DNA of 64,000 nt, taken from positions 327,564 to 391,563 of the forward strand of contig JAISVX010000001.1 in assembly GCA_031271345.1 (NCBI GenBank). Direction: 5' to 3'. Both the position numbers and the translations under genes were made by a program. The stretch is from Lactobacillaceae bacterium. Its GTDB lineage: Bacteria > Pseudomonadota > Alphaproteobacteria > RF32 > CAG-239. The notes below the pieces were generated by a model that was not told the DNA's origin, did no database searches, and saw only the letters and a list, made by a program, of their open reading frames with translations. Positions 31,546 to 39,536 of this stretch are shown piece after piece; the stretch's first letter is position 1; each line of letters opens with the position of its first letter.

Positions 31546-32680
31546 AATCTAATGTCCGTTTATATATTCTTACCGTAAATGTCGTTACGACAAGCATAAA
31601 TATTAATAGGGGCCAGACATGCGGCCAGACCTCGATAAAGCTGTTTCCTTTTAAGATAATTCCGCGGGTTATTCTGATAAAATATGTCATCGGCAGACAT
31701 CCGCCGACGCCTTGCGCCCATAGAGGCATTCCGTAAAAAGGAAAAGCGAATCCTGATAAAAGAATAGATGGAATCATTGTCATCATCGACATCTGCAGCG
31801 CCTGAGTCTGGTTTTTTGCCGCGGTGGAAATCGCAAAGCCAAGAGCAAGATTGCAGATGATAAAAATTAAAGTCAGCAGCATCAGCAACGCGACGCTTCC
31901 CAGCACCGGGACATGAAATAAAAACTTTGCCATTAAAAGAATTATTATTGATTGAATATAACCGATAATAATATACGGGCTTATTTTTCCCATCATAACC
32001 TCAATTGGCTGGACGGGCATTGACAGCAGATTTTCCATGTTGCCTCTTTCTCTTTCTTTTGTAAGAGCGAGGGCGGTCATGATAATGCAGGTAATCATTA
32101 AAATTAAGGCAATCAGTCCCGGAACAATATTATAATGTGTTAAGCCTTCCGGGTTATAGAGTTTCTGCACCTCTATATCAAAAGCAGGAAGTTCTCCCCG
32201 CAGATGAGCGACAGGTCCTTTCAGGTCGCGGATTATTATGCTTTTTATAATCCCCTGCAGCGAGCTTGCCGCTCCGGCAATCGTAACAGGGTCTGTGGCG
32301 TCAATCTCAATTAGTATGGACGGTTTATCGCCCCTTATTAAGTTTCGCGAAAAATTGTCGGGGATGGTTATGACAAACTGCATTTTGCCGCTTTGCAAAA
32401 GTTCTTTGCCTTCTTTGTCGGTCGTTATCTCTTTCTCTATTTTAAAATACCCGGAGTTTTTCAATCCCGTTATTACGCTTCGGGTAAATTCGGTATTATC
32501 CCGCGACAATACCGCCGAGTTCAAATTTTTTGGATCGGTATTTATGGCATATCCAAAAAGAGTGAGCAGAACTATTGGAAGACCGATTATCATAGCCAGA
32601 GTAATTTTGTCGCGCTTAAGCTGGAGAAATTCTTTTCTGCCGATTGCAAAAACTCTGTATAAGGAGAAAACGTCAGCCAT
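31544..32680 (-). CDS. ABC-2 type efflux permease (YbhR/YhhJ family)
   Basis: The 378-residue protein has an N-terminal helix followed by a large extracytoplasmic loop (about 50-170), then five more helices, including the family segment TKERERGNMENLLSMPVQPIE and a final PMTYFIRITRGIILKG. This is the permease of ABC-2 drug-export systems. It overlaps the ATPase gene by eight bases and is the last gene of the three-gene operon. Confidence 0.88.
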   Translation of the reverse strand: MADVFSLYRVFAIGRKEFLQLKRDKITLAMIIGLPIVLLTLFGYAINTDPKNLNSAVLSRDNTEFTRSVITGLKNSGYFKIEKEITTDKEGKELLQSGKMQFVITIPDNFSRNLIRGDKPSILIEIDATDPVTIAGAASSLQGIIKSIIIRDLKGPVAHLRGELPAFDIEVQKLYNPEGLTHYNIVPGLIALILMITCIIMTALALTKERERGNMENLLSMPVQPIEVMMGKISPYIIIGYIQSIIILLMAKFLFHVPVLGSVALLMLLTLIFIICNLALGFAISTAAKNQTQALQMSMMTMIPSILLSGFAFPFYGMPLWAQGVGGCLPMTYFIRITRGIILKGNSFIEVWPHVWPLLIFMLVVTTFTVRIYKRTLD

Positions 32681-33599
32681 TTTCTTCCTCCTTTGCGGAT
32701 TTTGTCATATAAAAAATAAAAGCATCCTCAAGAGAAGGTTCTGCCTGCGTTATTTTGTCTTTCGTGCTTTTGTTCAGTAGATGTTCAAGCTTGTATTTAT
32801 CGGAGCCGCTTATTCTCAGCTGGTCTCCATAAGGAGCCATAGTGACGATTTCTGGATTGCCTTTGATTTTATCCATGACGCCCATAATATCATCTCCAGA
32901 AATAGAATAGGTGACAAGTTTTGTGCTGTCGATAACTTCCTGAACCGTTCCTTTAACCATAATGTCTCCGTAAGCGATATATATTATGGAGTGGCACCTT
33001 TCCGCCTCGTCCATATAGTGGGTGCTTACCAAAATGGTTATTCCTTTTTCCGAAAGGTTTCTGAGTTCGTCCCAAAATTCTCTTCTCGCTTTGGGGTCAA
33101 CGCCGGCAGTAGGTTCGTCAAGGAGCAGAATTTCCGGCTCGTGCAGAATGCAGGCGGCAAGCGCAAGGCGCTGCTTCCAGCCTCCTGACAAGGTTCCCGC
33201 AAGCTGTTCCTGCCTTTGGGCTAAACCTAAGTTTTTCAATGCGTTGTCAACGCGTTCTTTAATGTTGTCCATGCCAAAAACTCTGGCGACAAACTCCAGA
33301 TTTTCTCTAATGCTTAAATCTTCCCAAAAGCTGAACTTTTGGGTCATATATCCGACTTTTTTTCTAATTTCGTCAGCTTTTGTGCGAATATCCATGCCCA
33401 TGCATGTTCCCGCGCCTGTTGTAGGGGTAAGCAAACCGCATATCATTCGGATTGTTGTGGTTTTGCCGCTGCCGTTTGGTCCTAAAAACCCGATTATCTG
33501 CCCTTTGGGGACCTGCACATCAATGTGGTTGACGACGACTTTGTTGCCAAACTTTTTGCTCAAATTTTTTACATCAATTGCCAGTTCCGTTTTATTCAT
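32673..33599 (-). CDS. ABC transporter ATP-binding protein (YbhF-like half)
   Basis: The 308-residue ATPase has Walker A GPNGSGKT, signature LSGGWKQRLALA, Walker B ILLLDEPT and the H-loop STHYMDEAERC, all intact. It is a single-domain form, unlike the tandem YbhF ATPase. It pairs with the permease downstream and the membrane-fusion protein upstream (two bases away). Confidence 0.9.
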   Translation of the reverse strand: MNKTELAIDVKNLSKKFGNKVVVNHIDVQVPKGQIIGFLGPNGSGKTTTIRMICGLLTPTTGAGTCMGMDIRTKADEIRKKVGYMTQKFSFWEDLSIRENLEFVARVFGMDNIKERVDNALKNLGLAQRQEQLAGTLSGGWKQRLALAACILHEPEILLLDEPTAGVDPKARREFWDELRNLSEKGITILVSTHYMDEAERCHSIIYIAYGDIMVKGTVQEVIDSTKLVTYSISGDDIMGVMDKIKGNPEIVTMAPYGDQLRISGSDKYKLEHLLNKSTKDKITQAEPSLEDAFIFYMTKSAKEEENG

Positions 33600-33601
33600 C
33601 T

Positions 33602-34543
33602 TTATTCCAGTTTGATGTTAATCGGCAGCCCGGGATGCAGCGAGGAGTTGTATTTATCAGGTGCCGCCTCAATCATAAACACTAATTTGCCGCGGCTTTC
33701 CACACTGTAAATAACAGGAGGAGTAAACTCGGTCTGCGAGGAAACAAAAGTTATTGTCGCCCGGGTTGGAGCTTCGCAGCCGTCGCAGTTTATGTAGACT
33801 TTTTCTCCCAATTTTAATTTTGGAAAAAGTTTTTGCGACACAAAAAATCTTGCTTTGATGTTTTCAGGCGGCAGAATGTTGACAACAGGAGAGCCGGAGG
33901 TTACAAACTCGCCAAGGCGGTAATAAACATCCTCAATCTTACCGTTTACTCTAGAGGCTGGATGGCTGTCATCGAATCTTTTCTGCGCTTTTATAAGGCT
34001 TTGCTTTGCCATTCCAATTTCAGTCTGCGCCATTTTTATTTCATCATCCCGCGCGCCGAGCATTGCGGTTTTAAGATTGGCGCTTAATTCGTCGATGTGA
34101 CCTTTAGCCTGGTCATAAACAGATTTTTTCGCGTCGTATTCCGCCTTGCTGACATATTTTTCTTCCAGCAGTTTTCCTGCTCTGTCAAACTCTTGCTTTG
34201 CATTTGTAAGAACAGCTTCAGCCTGGTCTTTCTGCTTTAGAATTATCAGTATTTCTTCCGGTCTTTTGCCTTTGGTTAAATTGGCGTAGTTTGAATATGC
34301 TTTATCAAGATTAAATTTTGCGGAATCTATATCCGCCTGCAAGGTTTTGCTGTCAATGGAAAACAGCTTGCCGCCGACTTTTATTTCCTGACCTTTTACT
34401 ATGAAAATCTCTTCCAACACTCCGCTTGCGGAAGGCGCGATATATACATATTCCCCCTCCATATAGCCGTTTATAATGTTTTCATCGCCATTTTCACAGG
34501 CTGGGAGCAGGAGCGCTAACGTTAGAAGGAGCAGCTTTCTCAT
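33602..34543 (-). CDS. HlyD-family membrane-fusion lipoprotein (YbhG/YhiI-like)
   Basis: The 313-residue protein starts with a lipoprotein signal (lipobox LLPAC-E). It has the barrel-sandwich start GEYVYIAPSASGVLEEI, a long coiled coil (about 75-185) and the second lipoyl half VNGKIEDVYYRLGEFV. It connects the inner-membrane ABC exporter with an outer-membrane factor. The outer-membrane channel gene is not nearby. The operon is mfp-ATPase-permease with a promoter at 34576-34605. Confidence 0.85.
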   Translation of the reverse strand: MRKLLLLTLALLLPACENGDENIINGYMEGEYVYIAPSASGVLEEIFIVKGQEIKVGGKLFSIDSKTLQADIDSAKFNLDKAYSNYANLTKGKRPEEILIILKQKDQAEAVLTNAKQEFDRAGKLLEEKYVSKAEYDAKKSVYDQAKGHIDELSANLKTAMLGARDDEIKMAQTEIGMAKQSLIKAQKRFDDSHPASRVNGKIEDVYYRLGEFVTSGSPVVNILPPENIKARFFVSQKLFPKLKLGEKVYINCDGCEAPTRATITFVSSQTEFTPPVIYSVESRGKLVFMIEAAPDKYNSSLHPGLPINIKLE

Positions 34544-34575
34544 TTTCTTTCTCCATTGGTTTTTATTATATAAAT

Positions 34576-34605
34576 ATAATACTATGGTTAGTTATTTTAA
34601 GTCAA
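34576..34605 (-). promoter_or_regulatory. Promoter of the efflux operon
   Basis: TTGACT (34605-34600) and TATTAT (34581-34576) have an 18-bp spacer on the minus strand, 32 bases before the first gene. Confidence 0.55.
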
Positions 34606-34743
34606 TTGATTGATTAATATTTGCATGCTTAAATAAAACTGCTGACGTAATCAATTTTTAATATAATTTTTGTAGAAATAAAAAATAAACTATGCTATGA
34701 TATGGACAAAATAAGACAAAATATCCTAAAGGGAGATGTTAAG

Positions 34744-36597
34744 ATGGCAGATCAAGTTAAAACGGGAAATCAGGATTTAGCGGCAAGACCAAAGCGTAAA
34801 AGGATTAGAATAGGCGGTCCAGGCAGCAATGCGACTTCTGCGGCGGATCTCGCGAGGATGGATCTTGAAGACCGTTATAAAGACCAGATAGAGATGGAAA
34901 AACTCAGAGAAAGTCTTGGGCTTAGAAGCGGCGGCGTGTCTGTGACTGACATGATTTCATCAAAAGTAAAAGCCGATGAAAAAAAACAGGAAGAAAAGAA
35001 GGCTGAAGTAAAAAAAGAAGCTCCCAAAATAGAAACATCATACTCCGCAGAAAGAGAAGAAGCTCTTGCCGCAATAATGGCGACCTTGAAAATGTTTAAG
35101 GAAATAACCAAAGAGTCCAGAGAAACGGGTGATAAGTCAAAGCTTGTGCATTTAAACAGTCTTGACGAGAGAGTGAGAAAATATTTGTCAAAGCTTGACG
35201 CTAAAGCTTTTAGCGATTTTGATAAGGATATATTTAAAGATATAAAAAAGGCTTATGAAAATTATAGCGACCAAAATACGTTTGATAGTTTTGCGGCTTT
35301 TGAGAAAAAGGTTAAATATGGAATTGACAGAGAAACAATCAAAAAAATAAACGAGCTTTCAACCAAGGTAGTAGAGACAAATTCTTCTTCGGCAGCTGAA
35401 GAGCTGGCAAAACTTTTGGAAGGAAAATCTGACAAGGATAAATCAACTTATATCAGTGAAATAGTCAGTGATTATAAAAAGAAAAGAACAGAGAAAAAAT
35501 TTAAGGCAATGAATGTGTTTCTTAATGCCTGCGGAAGAGAAGTAGAAAGATTTACATATATAGAAACAAGTTATGACAAAAGAAAAGCAGCAAGGGCAGC
35601 TTTTGACGGTTCGTTTAATATTCCGGCGGATAAAGTATCTGATGACAGAGATTTTGATAAGAAAGAATTTTCGCCATACTCCGATGCGTATAAAAAGTTT
35701 TTGGGCGACAGGAAAGCCCGCAGAGGAAGAGCAACGGAAGAAAATCAGCCCGCTGCGTACAGCTTGTCGGAATGCGAAGGATGGACGCTTCTTAAACAAG
35801 CCGGCGTTGATATTAATGAAGCGAAACTAAATGAAGCTTTTTCCATACTTAAGCTGCCAAAATCTTTGATAAAAAACCTTAACTGCACAGATTTAGCAAA
35901 GGTTTTGTATGACGCCAGAATGATTAAGGAAAATGCTAAACATGATATGACAGAATTTCCGCCGCTTGGAGCAAGCTTAAACTTTAAAGACGTTGACGAC
36001 AGGAGCCAAACCAACTTTAGAGACGATTTCTTAAAAAAGTGTTTTTCGGATGAAAGCATAAAAACAAGCATAACAAATGATTTGCTGAAAAAAGGCGTTT
36101 CGCAGAAATATATTGATGTCTTGGTAAAAAGCATTTTAAGAAAAGATAACCCTACGGCCAACCCTGAGCCGATTGATGAAAATGGAGAGAAAATTAAAGG
36201 TCCGATACCTTTCATTACAATCCATCATAAAACTCCGATACAAGACGCTGCAAAATTAGGCGATTTTTCTAAAATTAATGACTTTTCAAATCTTTTGATA
36301 GTCGTTGATATGCCGGGAGAATCCAACCATGAGCTTAGACATATTACCGACGAGCCGTTAAGCATTAATAAAAATCAAATATCAGAAGATGATGCTGAAC
36401 TGCTTCCGGCATGGCAGGGAGCCGACGAAATTATCGCGGAGAGAATGGTGGATTTGTCAGACAGACGCGTTGCCGGTGTTTCTCTGGTTTACAGCAGCGG
36501 CTTTAATCAGGACAGCAATATAATGGCTGATATTATGACCGATAATAAGTCAGATAAGAAAAACAAGAACTTAAGTATTACGATTGAGCGAGAATAA
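34744..36597 (+). CDS. Large protein with C-terminal HNH/endonuclease VII-like motif (toxin candidate)
   Basis: The 617-residue protein (start at 34744, AGGGAG nine bases upstream; the frame is open from 34702) has a basic N-terminus (RPKRKRIRI), a Lys/Glu-rich coil (about 75-100) and long helical regions. Near the C-terminus, ITIHHKTPIQ (His494-His495), FSNLLIVVDM (Asn516) and NHELRH (His529, His533) form the spacing of an HNH/Endo VII-type nuclease. There is no signal peptide or recognised delivery domain. It is directly followed by a SUKH-type gene, the commonest immunity protein family for such nucleases. The nuclease call rests on the motif pattern. Confidence 0.5.
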   Translation: MADQVKTGNQDLAARPKRKRIRIGGPGSNATSAADLARMDLEDRYKDQIEMEKLRESLGLRSGGVSVTDMISSKVKADEKKQEEKKAEVKKEAPKIETSYSAEREEALAAIMATLKMFKEITKESRETGDKSKLVHLNSLDERVRKYLSKLDAKAFSDFDKDIFKDIKKAYENYSDQNTFDSFAAFEKKVKYGIDRETIKKINELSTKVVETNSSSAAEELAKLLEGKSDKDKSTYISEIVSDYKKKRTEKKFKAMNVFLNACGREVERFTYIETSYDKRKAARAAFDGSFNIPADKVSDDRDFDKKEFSPYSDAYKKFLGDRKARRGRATEENQPAAYSLSECEGWTLLKQAGVDINEAKLNEAFSILKLPKSLIKNLNCTDLAKVLYDARMIKENAKHDMTEFPPLGASLNFKDVDDRSQTNFRDDFLKKCFSDESIKTSITNDLLKKGVSQKYIDVLVKSILRKDNPTANPEPIDENGEKIKGPIPFITIHHKTPIQDAAKLGDFSKINDFSNLLIVVDMPGESNHELRHITDEPLSINKNQISEDDAELLPAWQGADEIIAERMVDLSDRRVAGVSLVYSSGFNQDSNIMADIMTDNKSDKKNKNLSITIERE

Positions 36598-36599
36598 AA

Positions 36600-37022
36600 A
36601 TGCAGGATTTTGTAGATGTCTTAAAAAAGAAAAATAATTTGCGTTTAGGCAGAAGAGCCGATGTTAGAAAAATTATTGCGGCAAAACAATATTTGGAAAC
36701 GGATAACTTTGCCAAAATACCAGACGATTATTCCTTATTTATAAAATATGTAAACGGCGTTATTGGAAATAATGTTAAAATTTATGGAGTTATGCCTGAA
36801 GTAGATATGGGTTTTTCCGACATTGTTTCAAAAAATGAAATAATAAACAGAAGCGATAAAAACAAGGTTATTGTAATTGGCAGCAATTCTTTTGACTGGC
36901 TGGTTTATGACTGGGAGCAGAACGAATATCAGGCGCGCGATTTGGACGACGGCTTCGTAGTTGAGCGTTTTTCAAATATTCAGGCGGCATTGGTTTATTT
37001 CTTATCTCTTGATGCCGCTTAG
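36600..37022 (+). CDS. SMI1/KNR4 (SUKH) family protein, probable immunity protein
   Basis: The 140-residue protein has the SUKH pattern: IPDDYSLFIKYVNGVIGNN near residue 40, KIYGVMPEVD, VIVIGSNSFDWLVYDW and a terminal LVYFLS helix. SUKH proteins act as cytoplasmic antidotes that bind nuclease toxins in polymorphic toxin systems. The gene starts two bases after the stop of the HNH-like gene, as expected of a toxin-immunity pair. It resembles the YrhA-type subgroup. An alternative is a regulatory SUKH protein unrelated to the neighbour. Confidence 0.75.
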   Translation: MQDFVDVLKKKNNLRLGRRADVRKIIAAKQYLETDNFAKIPDDYSLFIKYVNGVIGNNVKIYGVMPEVDMGFSDIVSKNEIINRSDKNKVIVIGSNSFDWLVYDWEQNEYQARDLDDGFVVERFSNIQAALVYFLSLDAA

Positions 37023-37030
37023 GTGTTTAA

Positions 37031-39067
37031 ATGAGAGACTATGAGCATGAAGCAAAATTCGATGAAAAAGTTGAAGAGGTTCTGAAGTCTCGGGATTTAG
37101 ACGCGTTTAAAACTCTTTTTCCTTCCGTGAAAAAGATGGTTTTATATTCTAATAAAACTCCGCCTTATCCGCATAAAAAAGACAGCGTATTAGCCATATT
37201 GGCAAAAATCGGCGATAAAAAGTTTTTTAATGAGCTTTGGGACGAGTATTTTCCTTTGGATGACCACCTGAGCTACATATATGGTCCAGATTTTCTTAAA
37301 GGCACGACGTCTTTGGGCGAGACAATAAACTATCACTATTTTAAGGACAGCTTGTCGGCAAAAGAAAAATGCGATGCCGAGATTTTTTGTTCAGGCAGTA
37401 AGACGGCAAAGAAAATTCTTATAAATAAAAGAAAAGAGATAACCGTTGACAGCAGAACCCGCGAGCAGAAAAAAAGAGCGGAGTTCTATTATAACCTAAG
37501 GGATAAATATGCTTCTATCGGCGGAAATGATGCGGCGGACATGTTTCGCGATATTGAGCTGCGCGGGGATGATTTGGTAGAAAATATTAAGGGCAAAGAT
37601 TTTGTATTAAGACGAGATTTTAAAAAAATTGCCAGAGTGGAGCTTCATCATGTTCCGACAAAAAATAATACGCTTGATTATGTTTCCGTCGTTAATGATT
37701 TGGATATATCAATAGGCGCGGATAATTTATCGAAGCAGGTTTTTAATAAACTAGACTTTCCAGATTTGTTTTTTAATCTGAGATATGAAGACTTTCTTGC
37801 CAGGCTTGCCGACGCGTATGCTGTTTTGCCGAAGGCAGAGGTTCATAAAGATTTATACAGGTTTTCTTCAATAAACAACCATACTTTGGTAATTGAAAAT
37901 GATAATAGTGTCGAGCATAGAGACGTGAGCGAAAACGCCTATGCCATATATTGTCATGATACAAAAAAGACATATTTAAATGCCAGGTTAATCGAAGATG
38001 ATGATGACGACCTTTTAATAACAATCTCACATGAAAACACTCACGGGTTTGATTTTAGCCATAATACGATGACATTAAGCGATAATCTTATAAATCCGGC
38101 AATGACGTGGTTTTGTATAGAAAAAGAATTAAACGTAAAGCATAATTCCAAAATAGCTGAAATAGTTTCCAGTGCGATGGGATATAAAGGCAGTTTTAAA
38201 TTTCCTATAGAAATGCTTCCAAGACTCATGGCGGAGGGTTATGGGGATGATAAGCTTGCCGAAAGCGCCGTTAAGCTGGTTAATCTGCTAAACCAGTATG
38301 AAAACAAAGGCTATAAAGCGCTTGTTAACAGATATGAAATGTTCGGTCATGACAATATATTCGCCGCGATGGCGGACAGTTATCTTTCAGAAAAAGACAA
38401 ACCTGCTGCCGAAGATATTAATCTTTATAGCGCGGAGACCACATTGTCGGATCTTATATCAGAAAAGTCTTTTGCAGTTGTGAAAGAAGCGATTATATCG
38501 AAATACGGCAAGTTTGACGTTGACTTTATAAGGGAAGAAATAGCGGCAAATATAGATGCCGCGTATGGCGAAATGAAAGAATATGAGAAAGCTTTCGGCG
38601 GCAATGAGAATTTGAAAAAACTTGATATTGGCAGGAAGCTTTATGCTCTTGAGCCGTCAATTCTGTCAAAAGGGGCTTTGGAAGACTTTTATTATGAGAC
38701 AGCGGCGAAGCCTTATGGATTTTATAGCAGTGACGGTCGTTTTAATCTGAGCAGGTTTTACGCGGAATTTTCTGCTCAAATGCTAAAAATAGAAAAAGAA
38801 AACAAGCCGAAAGAAAAAACAAGAGAAATATTAAGAACTTATATTTTGTTGAATGAAACGGGCAAAAGTGTTGGATTTAAACCTGATAAAAGAATAAATT
38901 TTGAAAAAATAAATATGTCGTTTGAAAGCCGTAAGGATATTGGCAGACATGTTCAAAATCTTAACAGGGGTATGCAGAGTTTGTATGATGATATTAGGGA
39001 AAGAAATTTAAGCGCTTCCGCGGCAAACAATGTGTTATATATAGGCAAGAAAGCCGCTTCAAGATAA
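37031..39067 (+). CDS. Large protein with zincin motif (HENTH), possible metallopeptidase effector
   Basis: The 678-residue protein lies eight bases behind the SUKH gene, so the three genes form one operon. Residues 330-340 read ITISHENTHGF, an HExxH zinc site (H334, E335, H338), preceded by a predicted strand AIYCHDTKKTYLNARL and an acidic run. A distal third ligand is unclear, with RLMAEGYGDD (about 399-406) a candidate. The N- and C-terminal thirds are helical and unrecognised. No signal peptide or membrane helix is seen. It may be a second effector or a protease acting on the partner protein. Confidence 0.5.
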   Translation: MRDYEHEAKFDEKVEEVLKSRDLDAFKTLFPSVKKMVLYSNKTPPYPHKKDSVLAILAKIGDKKFFNELWDEYFPLDDHLSYIYGPDFLKGTTSLGETINYHYFKDSLSAKEKCDAEIFCSGSKTAKKILINKRKEITVDSRTREQKKRAEFYYNLRDKYASIGGNDAADMFRDIELRGDDLVENIKGKDFVLRRDFKKIARVELHHVPTKNNTLDYVSVVNDLDISIGADNLSKQVFNKLDFPDLFFNLRYEDFLARLADAYAVLPKAEVHKDLYRFSSINNHTLVIENDNSVEHRDVSENAYAIYCHDTKKTYLNARLIEDDDDDLLITISHENTHGFDFSHNTMTLSDNLINPAMTWFCIEKELNVKHNSKIAEIVSSAMGYKGSFKFPIEMLPRLMAEGYGDDKLAESAVKLVNLLNQYENKGYKALVNRYEMFGHDNIFAAMADSYLSEKDKPAAEDINLYSAETTLSDLISEKSFAVVKEAIISKYGKFDVDFIREEIAANIDAAYGEMKEYEKAFGGNENLKKLDIGRKLYALEPSILSKGALEDFYYETAAKPYGFYSSDGRFNLSRFYAEFSAQMLKIEKENKPKEKTREILRTYILLNETGKSVGFKPDKRINFEKINMSFESRKDIGRHVQNLNRGMQSLYDDIRERNLSASAANNVLYIGKKAASR

Positions 39068-39070
39068 AGT

Positions 39071-39103
39071 AAAGCCCGTTCTTTAACAGAGCGGGCTTCT
39101 TCT
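39071..39103 (+). terminator. Terminator of the HNH-SUKH-zincin operon
   Basis: An 11-bp stem AAGCCCGTTCT / AGAGCGGGCTT (39071-39097) with one G-T pair is followed by CTTCTTATTT, four bases after the last stop codon. Confidence 0.8.
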
Positions 39104-39120
39104 TATTTGTGAAATATATT

Positions 39121-39369
39121 TTATTGGTTAACCTGTTCGCCCTCAACTTCTATGTCTGGATGAACAAATTTGGTATTGCCTTTTTGGTAAAAATAAAAGT
39201 CTCTTCTAAGTCTTGTTTTATCCTTAATTGACAGTTCGTTCCATTCGCCTTCTGACATATCATAGGGATAAGTCTCTTTTACAACAGGTTCGACGACAGG
39301 CTTTGGGTCGCCGTCAAAACTGCATGCCGAAAGTATTAAAAACAAGGACAGTACAATGATTTTTTTCAT
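39121..39369 (-). CDS. Small lipoprotein
   Basis: The 82-residue protein starts at ATG 39369 with GGAG upstream and has a lipobox LILSAC-S. The mature part is acidic and proline-rich, with a conserved-looking SEGEWNELSIKDKTRLRRD segment. It is probably an outer-membrane or periplasmic lipoprotein of unknown role. The longer frame from 39396 adds a hydrophilic N-terminus that would spoil the signal. Confidence 0.7.
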   Translation of the reverse strand: MKKIIVLSLFLILSACSFDGDPKPVVEPVVKETYPYDMSEGEWNELSIKDKTRLRRDFYFYQKGNTKFVHPDIEVEGEQVNQ

Positions 39370-39536
39370 ATTTTTTCTCCGTTGGGGTTGCTTCACTATT
39401 TTATTTAGTCATCAAATCGCATTATCCAAGAGAGAAAAGTTTATAAATTGAGTATAAGTTTGATTGTTTAATAGATTATTTAAAAAGTAGGGCATATTAT
39501 ACACCCCATTAAAGGAAATTTAGTTAGGAGGAAAAT

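Noticed and set aside
33022..33615. A 197-codon plus-strand frame antisense to the efflux ATPase
   Set aside because: The opposite strand encodes an intact ABC ATPase with all motifs, so this is a shadow frame.
34561..34743. Plus-strand promoter for the HNH-SUKH-zincin operon
   Set aside because: TATAAT lies at 34662-34667, but no acceptable -35 is present at the right distance, so I did not list it.
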